Source: an uncultured Bacteroidales bacterium
Lineage (GTDB): Bacteria > Bacteroidota > Bacteroidia > Bacteroidales > UBA932
NCBI GenBank assembly: GCA_910585445.1
Contig: CAJUEK010000075.1
Coordinates: 1-7,185 of the forward strand
Direction of reading: 5' to 3'
Length of the DNA stretch: 7,185 bases
Notes under the pieces: generated by a model
The model's database searches: none
What the model saw: only the letters and a program-made list of their open reading frames with translations
Told to the model about the DNA's origin: nothing
Translations under genes and position numbers: made by a program
In this document: in pieces, positions 1 to 6,192 of the stretch
Numbering within the stretch: the stretch's first letter is position 1
How the letters are laid out: the number at the start of each line of letters is the position of its first letter

Positions 1-51
1 GAGCGATTCTCTTCTGAACTGCTCCTGCTCGTTGAGGTCCGTAATGCTCAT
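1..51 (-). CDS. lysS: Lysyl-tRNA synthetase, N-terminal fragment (probable)
   Basis: The minus strand starts an open frame at the ATG of 51-49 and runs off the left edge, so only 17 codons are visible: MSITDLNEQEQFRRESL. This fits the start of Bacteroidota class II lysyl-tRNA synthetases, which begin with a short 'M..xLxEQExxRRxSL' segment ahead of the anticodon-binding OB fold. If correct, the enzyme charges tRNA-Lys with lysine in the cytoplasm. The gene is divergent from recJ and has a candidate -7 box 40 bp upstream. No Shine-Dalgarno sequence is visible; the leader is AT-rich. The identification rests on 17 residues recognised from memory, so the start and strand are better supported than the name. 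Confidence 0.62.
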   Translation of the reverse strand, partial: MSITDLNEQEQFRRESL

Positions 52-90
52 GATTATATGTTTTTGTATGTTTTATATTCAAGCAAACTG

Positions 91-98
91 CAAATTTA
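91..98 (-). promoter_or_regulatory. Candidate Bacteroidota -7 promoter element for the lysS-like gene
   Basis: Read on the minus strand, 98-91 is TAAATTTG, an exact match to the Bacteroidota housekeeping -7 consensus TAnnTTTG. It would place transcription initiation near 83-87 and give a leader of roughly 35 nt before the ATG at 51. The -33 region, expected near 118-122, has no clear TTTG, so the match is one-sided. In AT-rich sequence such an 8-mer can occur by chance. Confidence 0.4.
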
Positions 99-132
99 AC
101 ATAAATAAATTAAAAATGCTTTGCTTAAATCT

Positions 133-169
133 CCTTTTTCCTGTACAGACAGAATGTTCCGGCAAAAGG
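133..169. repeat. Imperfect inverted repeat in the divergent intergenic region
   Basis: CCTTTTTCC at 133-141 pairs with GGCAAAAGG at 161-169 with one mismatch in nine, leaving a 19-nt loop. The 8-bp perfect palindrome CTGTACAG (141-148) touches the left arm. The repeat lies upstream of both predicted start sites, so it would not be in either mRNA if those promoters are right. It could be an operator or curved-DNA element, or coincidence. Confidence 0.25.
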
Positions 170-206
170 AAATGAACATGGACGCGCCTGATATAATGAA
201 AAACCA

Positions 207-238
207 TTTCGGAAATTAAAACAAAAACACTATCTTTG
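207..238 (+). promoter_or_regulatory. Bacteroidota-type promoter for recJ
   Basis: TATCTTTG at 231-238 is an exact match to the -7 consensus TAnnTTTG of the Bacteroidota primary sigma factor. TTTC at 207-210 matches three of four bases of the -33 TTTG box, with a 20-bp spacer, which is within the usual range. The -7 box normally ends about four bases before the start site, so transcription should begin near 242-246, that is, at or within a few bases of the recJ ATG (245). See the finding on a leaderless mRNA. Confidence 0.62.
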
Positions 239-244
239 TATGCT

Positions 245-1981
245 ATGCCTGTAGAAAAGAAATGGATAAAACGCGAAAATGCTGATGCTGAGACTGTCAG
301 CCGGCTTTCTTCTGAACTTGGAATCGACCCTGTGCTTGCGGAGCTCCTTGTCCAGAGAGGCATCCATACGTTCTCTCAGGCGAGGTCGTTCTTCCGCCCC
401 GATCTGGCGGACCTTCATGACCCTTTCCTCATGAAAGACATGGACAAGGCTGTGGATAGAGTGCACCGTGCCATAGTCGGCAATGAGAAGATTCTTGTCT
501 ATGGAGACTATGACGTGGACGGCACGACGGCCGTATCGCTTGTCTATTCATTCCTTGCAAGGCTTACGGACAGGATTGATTTCTATATCCCAGAAAGATA
601 TGACGAAGGATACGGAGTGTCCTATAAGGGGATTGACTGGGCGGCGGATAATGGTTTCGGCCTTATAATAACCCTTGACTGTGGCATAAAGGCCAATGAA
701 AAGGTCGATTATGCGAAAGGCAAGGGCATAGACATGATAATCTGCGACCATCATCTTCCGGAAAATGACATACCGGATGCTGTGGCTGTCCTGGACCCGA
801 AGAGGGAAGACTGCGGCTATCCTTTCGACGACTTGTCGGGATGCGGTGTGGGCTTCAAGCTTGTCCAGGCCTATTCACAGATGTACGGCATACCTTTCGA
901 ATCACTCGTCCCACTGCTTGATCTGCTTGTGGTGAGCATAGCCTCGGACCTTGTATCCGTGACGGGAGAGAACCGCATACTTGCCCATTACGGCCTGAAG
1001 CAGCTCAACGGAGAGCCTCGTGAGGGACTTCTTGCCATGATTCAGCTTTCCGGGCTTGAACCGACACATATCACGATTGACGACATCGTGTTCAAGATAG
1101 GCCCGCGTATCAATGCTGCAGGAAGAATGGAGTCCGGAAGGATGGCTGTAGAGCTGCTTACGGCGTCTGATGCACAGACGGCTTTCAGAATCGGCACAGA
1201 AATCAATGAGCACAACAACGAAAGGAAAAGCATTGACAGGAGGATTACCCAGGAGGCCCTGGACATGGTCAGGACGGGAAGCTGCCTTTCGAGCGGCAAT
1301 GCCACGATTGTATATAACCCCCACTGGCACAAAGGAGTTGTCGGCATAGTCGCCTCCAGGCTTGTCGAGGCATTCTACAGGCCTACTATTGTTTTCACCC
1401 GCTCGCATGGAGGGCTTGTGACAGGGTCTGCGAGGAGCATACACGGTTTTGACCTTTACGATGCCATAGAGAGCTGCTCAGACCTGCTGGAGAATTTCGG
1501 AGGTCACCTCTATGCAGCCGGTCTCACATTGAAAGAGGAGAACCTTACGGCTTTCTGCGAGAGGATAGAGCTGTTCATCTCGGGAAGAATCATTCCGGAG
1601 ATGCAGACCCCGGTGGTCGATGTTGACGCGATGCTGAACTTCTCCCAGATTACTCCCAAATTCTTGCGCATATTGAAGCAGTTCCAGCCTTTCGGGCCAG
1701 GCAACGGCGCACCTGTATTCCTTACCGAGAATGTCTATGACAACGGCAACGGACGTAAGGTTGGCGCTGAGGGAGGGCATCTCAAGCTCGAACTGATACA
1801 GGAGTCGCACCCTTATCACCATATTTCGGCCATCGCATTCAATATGGCCGGCTTCTTTGACCATATCAAGGCAGGAAACCCTATTGACGTGTGCTATTCA
1901 ATTGTCGAGAACTATTACAGGGGCACTGCGAACACTCAGCTGAGGGTCAAGGACATGCGTGAAAGGGATGAAATGATTTGA
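245..1981 (+). CDS. recJ: Single-stranded-DNA-specific exonuclease RecJ
   Basis: RecJ degrades single-stranded DNA 5' to 3' in RecF-pathway recombination, mismatch repair and base excision repair. The 578-residue product is close to the usual length (about 577 in E. coli). All DHH-phosphoesterase motifs are present: YGDYDVDGTTA (86-96), LDCG (144-147), DHH (168-170) and the ASD motif at 233-235. The DHHA1 part follows, with GVVGIVASRL (364-373), GSARS (394-398) and FGGH (418-421), then a C-terminal OB-like region with HLKLEL (512-517). Metal-binding and DNA-binding motifs look intact, so an active enzyme is expected. I chose ATG 245 over the in-frame TTG 236, because TTG lies inside the -7 promoter box and homologues start just before the K-W segment seen here. 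The 3' end overlaps aroK. Confidence 0.97.
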   Translation: MPVEKKWIKRENADAETVSRLSSELGIDPVLAELLVQRGIHTFSQARSFFRPDLADLHDPFLMKDMDKAVDRVHRAIVGNEKILVYGDYDVDGTTAVSLVYSFLARLTDRIDFYIPERYDEGYGVSYKGIDWAADNGFGLIITLDCGIKANEKVDYAKGKGIDMIICDHHLPENDIPDAVAVLDPKREDCGYPFDDLSGCGVGFKLVQAYSQMYGIPFESLVPLLDLLVVSIASDLVSVTGENRILAHYGLKQLNGEPREGLLAMIQLSGLEPTHITIDDIVFKIGPRINAAGRMESGRMAVELLTASDAQTAFRIGTEINEHNNERKSIDRRITQEALDMVRTGSCLSSGNATIVYNPHWHKGVVGIVASRLVEAFYRPTIVFTRSHGGLVTGSARSIHGFDLYDAIESCSDLLENFGGHLYAAGLTLKEENLTAFCERIELFISGRIIPEMQTPVVDVDAMLNFSQITPKFLRILKQFQPFGPGNGAPVFLTENVYDNGNGRKVGAEGGHLKLELIQESHPYHHISAIAFNMAGFFDHIKAGNPIDVCYSIVENYYRGTANTQLRVKDMRERDEMI

Positions 1982-2519
1982 TCTCCCAGGCGATTATTTC
2001 CGCTATCTCATCTATGCTTTTCCCGTCCGTATCTATTATGATATGGGCGCAATTCATATATGCCCGGTCGCGCTTTTCAAGCATGAGGGAAATCTGCCGC
2101 ATCATGGCCTCCTCGCCCTGTGCTGCCGCTTCTGAAAGCAGGGGCCTTTGGGCCGGGACATCTTTGGACAGGTTTGCGGCAAGAGTTGAGGCTGAGGCTT
2201 TCAGATATATGCATATCGTATTCTCACGCACAATCCCGGCGCTCTCGCCGGATGTTACAGTTCCGCCTCCGAGAGCAAGAACAAGCTCAGTTGCGGCTGT
2301 GCTGACAAGCCCTTTCTGAACCAAGGCATTCAATGCCAGCGCTTCTTTTTCCCTGAAATAGGCTTCGCCCTTTGACGAGAAAATCCTGCTGACGGACTCT
2401 CCCTCAGCATCTTCGATATATGAGTCAAGGTCCATAAAAGGACAGCAGAGCAGTGCCGCGAGTCTTTGCCCGACACTGCTCTTGCCGCATCCCATAAATC
2501 CTGTGAGACTTATCGTCAT
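1947..2519 (-). CDS. aroK: Shikimate kinase
   Basis: This cytoplasmic enzyme phosphorylates shikimate with ATP to shikimate-3-phosphate, the fifth step of the chorismate pathway to aromatic amino acids and folate. The 190-residue product shows the Walker A loop GFMGCGKSS (7-15), the shikimate-binding Asp32 in FMDLDSYIE, Arg56 in YFREKE, the GGG of the binding pocket (84-86), the lid arginine Arg125 in QRPLL, and Arg150 in KRDRAY. It is somewhat longer than the 170-175 residues usual for the family. The excess includes a C-terminal tail (IKSFHPFHACP) encoded antisense to the end of recJ. It is the last gene of the operon, 15 bp after parC, with its own strong ribosome binding site. A monofunctional kinase is clear; aroK versus aroL naming is conventional. 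Confidence 0.94.
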   Translation of the reverse strand: MTISLTGFMGCGKSSVGQRLAALLCCPFMDLDSYIEDAEGESVSRIFSSKGEAYFREKEALALNALVQKGLVSTAATELVLALGGGTVTSGESAGIVRENTICIYLKASASTLAANLSKDVPAQRPLLSEAAAQGEEAMMRQISLMLEKRDRAYMNCAHIIIDTDGKSIDEIAEIIAWEIKSFHPFHACP

Positions 2520-2524
2520 GATTG

Positions 2525-2530
2525 CCTCCT
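2525..2530 (-). promoter_or_regulatory. Strong Shine-Dalgarno sequence of aroK
   Basis: On the minus strand the gap between parC and aroK reads AGGAGG followed by CAATC and the ATG, a perfect Shine-Dalgarno with a spacing close to ideal. It fixes the aroK start at 2519. Bacteroidota generally use Shine-Dalgarno pairing weakly, so a full hexamer is uncommon. It may let aroK be translated independently of parC, whose stop is only 15 bp upstream. Confidence 0.7.
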
Positions 2531-2534
2531 ATGC

Positions 2535-5243
2535 CTAAAACAAAGTCGGCTGGTCATCATCCTCTCCGGTATCAGTCGGATCCTCTACACCGGTATTGTC
2601 GATTTCTCCGGCCTGGTTGTCCGCCTCCGGCATCAATGCATCCTCCTCTTCTTCCTCTACGGGCAGAGGCTCGATGAACCGTACCTCCTTAAGCTCATAT
2701 TGGCTGACCTTCTTGCCTTTGGCCTGGAGGCCTTTTTTGCCGATGAACTCCTCCGCGTCTATCTTCTCCGCTTCCCTGTGCTCGTGCTTTCCTCCGAAGA
2801 CGGCCTCAATCTGAGGGCGCCTGTCCTCGCTGATCGCCACTAGATATGAGCCCTTGGCATCTGAGATGAAGCTCTGAAGATTGTTGTCGCTGACATCGAA
2901 CGAGAATCTCTTGACATAGAACGCCTCTACGGCCTTGTCATAGTAAAGGGCCGTGTAGGTCTTGTTCAGGTCGAGCTTGACTATTTTCAGCAGCTCACCC
3001 TGGTATCTGTTGCTCAAGTCTGCGGAAGTCGTATAATATGTTCCGTCCTTGAATATGGCAAGGATGTGGTCTCCCGTGTTGAACTGCCCGAGATGTACTC
3101 CGCGCCCGTCCTCGTTGAGCCTCTGGATGTCCCAGTCAAACCATATGTCCTTTCCGCCGATTGTGGATACTCCCTTTGATTTGAGGCTGATTTTCTGAAT
3201 CGGGTTCTTGGACACAAGATTTCCCCTGGATGTCCTTCCTTTTATGGCAAGTTGTGAAAAGTCATACTCGTCTATCAGTTTCTTGAGCTTCGGACGTGGC
3301 CTGAGGTATATTTTGACCGTCTCTGCCTCACCGTTATGATTGACGGTGAACCAAAGTATCTGGGAACCCGGAGTTCCCATTGTCATGTCATATTCCTTGT
3401 CCCTTGTCACGCTTGTCACTGCAAAACGCTTGGCATAGCTTACGGCAGTCTTTCCTTCCCTGTATATGACATTGTAAATTGTCCTCTGGTCATTCCTGTC
3501 GAACAGGCCGACATACAGGATGTCCTGGCCGAAGAACGCCTTTTCGCTTACTTTCGTCACGACATATTTGCCGTCCTTGTGCATCACGATGATTTCGGAC
3601 AGGTCAGAACAGTCGCAGATGAACTCGGCATTGTCCTCTTTCTTAAGGGCTATGCCGACGAAGCCTTCCGCCTTGTTGGCGTAAAGCTTGGCATTGTTGC
3701 TCACGACCTTTGTTGCGGTGATGGACTCGAATCCGGTAAGTTCTGTCTTTCTCGGATACTGCTTGCCGTATTTTTTCTTTAGGTTGCTGAAATAGCTTAT
3801 GGTGAACTCGGTAAGGTGCTCAAGGTGATTCTGCACCTCGTCCATCTCGTCCTCTATGCCCCTGAGCTTTTCCTCGACAGCCTTTGTGTCGAACTTGGAT
3901 ATCTTGCGTACCGGCTTTTCTACAAGCTTTCCGATATCTTCCATCGTTATCGGGCGCTTGAGCATGCTCTGATATCCGAGCATGGCGTTGAACACTTCCT
4001 GGAGCTGATCATCCCAGCTTCTGGCATCACCTTCAAGGATTTTATAAACCTTGTTCTCGAAGAATATCTTTTCAAGAGAGCTGTAGTGCCAGTCGTTCTC
4101 CAGTTCGTCAAGCCTTATCTTCAGCTCAAGTCCCAGGAGCGACATAGTGTGCTCAGTGCTGTATTTCAGAATGTCCCCGACATTAAGGAACTGAGGCTTG
4201 TGGTCCACGATTACGCAGGCGTTCGGTGAGATTGAAACCTCGCAGTCGGTGAATGCATACAGGGCGTCAATGGTCTTGTCCGGTGACACGTCGTTAGGCA
4301 GGTGAATCAGGATGTTGGCCTTGTCTGTGGTAAGGTCGTCTATTTTCTTGATTTTAATCTTGCCTTTTTCTTTTGCCTTGAGAATGGAGTCAATGATGAT
4401 ATGAGTGGTCTTTCCGTAAGGAATCTCAGTGATGGCAAGTGTGTTCTTGTCTATCTTTGAGATTTTTGCACGCACCTTGACAGCTCCTCCCCTCTGGCCT
4501 TTCATGTATTTGGAGCAGTCCGCGAATCCTCCGGTAGGGAAGTCCGGATAAAGCTCGAAATCCTTGCCTTCGAGGCAGGCAATAGAGGCATCAACAAGCT
4601 CATTGAAGTTGTGCGGAAGTATCTTGGATGCAAGTCCTACGGCGATTCCCTCCGCTCCTTGAGCCAGAAGGAGAGGGAATTTTATCGGGAGCTCAACCGG
4701 TTCCTGGTTACGTCCGTCATATGACGTCATCCATGAAGTGGTCTTCGGATTGAAAACAACCTCCTTGGCGAATTTGGTGAGCCTTGCCTCGATATAACGT
4801 GGGGCCGCATTAGAGTCACCGGTAAGGATATTACCCCAGTTTCCCTGGCAGTCAATGAGATAGTCTTTCTGTCCGAGCTGCACAAGCGCACCGAGGATGG
4901 ACTGGTCACCGTGCGGATGGAACTGCATGGCCTGTCCGACGATATTGGCTACTTTTGTATAGCGTCCGTCGTCTATTCTCCACATGGCGTGCAGAACCCT
5001 TCGCTGGACAGGTTTCAGTCCGTCAATGATATGAGGAACAGCCCTGTACAGGATGACATACGATGAATAGTCAAGGAACCAGTCCTTGAACATTCCTGAA
5101 AGCTTGAATCTGCGGCTGTTCTCGCCGAGCAGCTTGTCAAATTTGCCCGGTTTACTTTCCACTGTCATTTCTCCTTCGGACGCGTCGCGGTCTTCTGCAC
5201 CTCCGACTTCCTCCTCAGGAAGCTCCATGTCATCAAAACTCAT
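2535..5243 (-). CDS. parC: DNA topoisomerase IV subunit A (ParC type)
   Basis: This is the breakage-reunion subunit of a type IIA topoisomerase, which with ParE separates linked daughter chromosomes. The 902 residues comprise an acidic N-terminal extension (1-33), the winged-helix and tower core (about 45-515) with catalytic Tyr150 in AAPRYIEARL, a coiled-coil segment (about 450-490), and a beta-pinwheel C-terminal domain (about 515-815). A Lys/Glu-rich linker and a very acidic tail (863-897) end in QPTLF. A classical GyrA box (QRRGGKG) is missing; only KGRTSRGN (668-675) resembles it. This favours ParC over GyrA, although the subunits are close relatives. In the quinolone region HPHGD is followed by Gln114 and, four residues later, Gly118, where Ser or Ala and an acidic residue are usual. 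ATG 5243 has an upstream AAGGAG and is 43 bp after era. Confidence 0.92.
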   Translation of the reverse strand: MSFDDMELPEEEVGGAEDRDASEGEMTVESKPGKFDKLLGENSRRFKLSGMFKDWFLDYSSYVILYRAVPHIIDGLKPVQRRVLHAMWRIDDGRYTKVANIVGQAMQFHPHGDQSILGALVQLGQKDYLIDCQGNWGNILTGDSNAAPRYIEARLTKFAKEVVFNPKTTSWMTSYDGRNQEPVELPIKFPLLLAQGAEGIAVGLASKILPHNFNELVDASIACLEGKDFELYPDFPTGGFADCSKYMKGQRGGAVKVRAKISKIDKNTLAITEIPYGKTTHIIIDSILKAKEKGKIKIKKIDDLTTDKANILIHLPNDVSPDKTIDALYAFTDCEVSISPNACVIVDHKPQFLNVGDILKYSTEHTMSLLGLELKIRLDELENDWHYSSLEKIFFENKVYKILEGDARSWDDQLQEVFNAMLGYQSMLKRPITMEDIGKLVEKPVRKISKFDTKAVEEKLRGIEDEMDEVQNHLEHLTEFTISYFSNLKKKYGKQYPRKTELTGFESITATKVVSNNAKLYANKAEGFVGIALKKEDNAEFICDCSDLSEIIVMHKDGKYVVTKVSEKAFFGQDILYVGLFDRNDQRTIYNVIYREGKTAVSYAKRFAVTSVTRDKEYDMTMGTPGSQILWFTVNHNGEAETVKIYLRPRPKLKKLIDEYDFSQLAIKGRTSRGNLVSKNPIQKISLKSKGVSTIGGKDIWFDWDIQRLNEDGRGVHLGQFNTGDHILAIFKDGTYYTTSADLSNRYQGELLKIVKLDLNKTYTALYYDKAVEAFYVKRFSFDVSDNNLQSFISDAKGSYLVAISEDRRPQIEAVFGGKHEHREAEKIDAEEFIGKKGLQAKGKKVSQYELKEVRFIEPLPVEEEEEDALMPEADNQAGEIDNTGVEDPTDTGEDDDQPTLF

Positions 5244-5253
5244 ATCTGCATTA

Positions 5254-5259
5254 CTCCTT
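5254..5259 (-). promoter_or_regulatory. Ribosome binding site of parC
   Basis: The minus strand reads A-rich sequence ending in AAGGAG, then 10 nt, then the parC ATG at 5243. The spacing is slightly long, but the ATG at 5249 in between is out of frame and meets a stop after two codons, so 5243 is the better start. I see no TAnnTTTG box in the era-parC gap, consistent with read-through from era. Confidence 0.5.
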
Positions 5260-5286
5260 TTTTATTGTTTGCGGGCAATTCCCGTA

Positions 5287-6183
5287 TTAATATTCGTAGC
5301 CGAACTTCCTGAGTTCCTTCTTGCTCTCCCTCCAGTCCGGGTCAACTTTTACGAACAGCCTGAGGAAAACCTTCTTCTGGAAGAAATCCTCCATGTCAAG
5401 CCTGGCCTGTGTCCCGACCTTCTTGAGCGCCTGTCCGCCTTTTCCTATTATTATTCCCTTCTGGGTGTCTCTCATGACATATATCACGGCGCTTATCTCA
5501 TAGCGCTCCGAACCTTCGCGGAATTCCTCAACAACCACCTCGCAACTGTATGGAATTTCCTCCTTGTAGTTCAGGAAGATTTTCTCGCGTACTATCTCGG
5601 ACGCGAAAAAGCGCAGGTTCTTGTCCGTGAACACATCCTTGTCGTACCATGGCGGCGCTGCAGGAAGATTGTCCGTTATTGCGCTGAATATATTGTCAAG
5701 ATTGAATTTCTCCTGGGCTGAGGCCGGAAATATGATTGCTTTCGGAAGCTTTTCCTGCCACCACTGCATCAGTTCCAGGACATGCTCCTGAGTGCTGATG
5801 TCAATTTTGTTTATCACCAGGACGATCGGGCATTCCACTTTGACGAGCTTCGAGATGTACTCCTCGTTCTTGTCACTTTTCTCCACGGTGTCGGTTACAT
5901 ATAATATTATGTCCGCGTCCCCGATGGCAGTGTCAACGAAGTTCATCATGCTCTGCTGAAGCATATAGTTCGGCCTGAGGATGCCCGGGGTGTCGGAATA
6001 TACTATCTGATAGTCTTCTCCGTTCACGATTCCCATTATCCTGTGCCTTGTGGTCTGCGCCTTGGCCGTGACTATGGAAAGTTTTTCCCCTACAAGGGCA
6101 TTCATCAGCGTGGATTTGCCGACATTCGGGTTACCGATGATGTTGACAAATCCTGCGCGATGTCTGTTTGCCTGTGTGCTCAT
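5287..6183 (-). CDS. era: Ribosome assembly GTPase Era
   Basis: Era binds the 3' end of 16S rRNA and assists late assembly of the 30S subunit, coupling it to growth and the cell cycle. All GTPase motifs are visible: G1 GNPNVGKS (17-24), G2 Thr in QTTRHR (43-48), G3 DTPG (64-67), G4 NKID (125-128) and G5 SA (155-156). The C-terminal KH RNA-binding domain has the GKGG loop (247-250) and ends in the usual DPDWRESKKELRKFGY segment. The length of 298 residues is typical of the family. The gene starts 9 bp after the stop of the upstream pseudouridine synthase without an evident Shine-Dalgarno, suggesting translational coupling. No key residue is missing, and I see no good alternative to this assignment. 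Confidence 0.98.
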   Translation of the reverse strand: MSTQANRHRAGFVNIIGNPNVGKSTLMNALVGEKLSIVTAKAQTTRHRIMGIVNGEDYQIVYSDTPGILRPNYMLQQSMMNFVDTAIGDADIILYVTDTVEKSDKNEEYISKLVKVECPIVLVINKIDISTQEHVLELMQWWQEKLPKAIIFPASAQEKFNLDNIFSAITDNLPAAPPWYDKDVFTDKNLRFFASEIVREKIFLNYKEEIPYSCEVVVEEFREGSERYEISAVIYVMRDTQKGIIIGKGGQALKKVGTQARLDMEDFFQKKVFLRLFVKVDPDWRESKKELRKFGYEY

Positions 6184-6192
6184 GCCAAGCTG

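Noticed and set aside
192..197. TATAAT resembling an E. coli -10 box upstream of recJ
   Set aside because: No TTGACA-like element lies 16-18 bp upstream, and the host lineage uses TAnnTTTG, for which a much better match occurs at 231-238.
236..244. Upstream in-frame TTG start for recJ
   Set aside because: The TTG is the last three bases of the predicted -7 box, no ribosome binding site precedes it, and homologues begin close to the residues that follow ATG 245.
902..1444. Open frame of 180 codons antisense to recJ
   Set aside because: It lies wholly within a well-supported conserved gene, its product has the composition of a reverse-frame translation, and no start signals or recognisable domain are seen.
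3336..4229. Two consecutive plus-strand frames antisense to parC
   Set aside because: Both are contained in the parC core and C-terminal domain, with no promoter or ribosome binding site and no family resemblance.
5272..5284. Small hairpin CGGG-CAATT-CCCG in the era-parC gap, considered as a terminator
   Set aside because: The stem is only 4 bp and no T-run follows it on the minus strand, so it is unlikely to stop transcription from era into parC.
5086..5721. Open frame of 211 codons on the plus strand across the parC start and the 3' half of era
   Set aside because: It is antisense to two firmly identified genes, and its apparent hydrophobic stretches are reverse translations of their codons.
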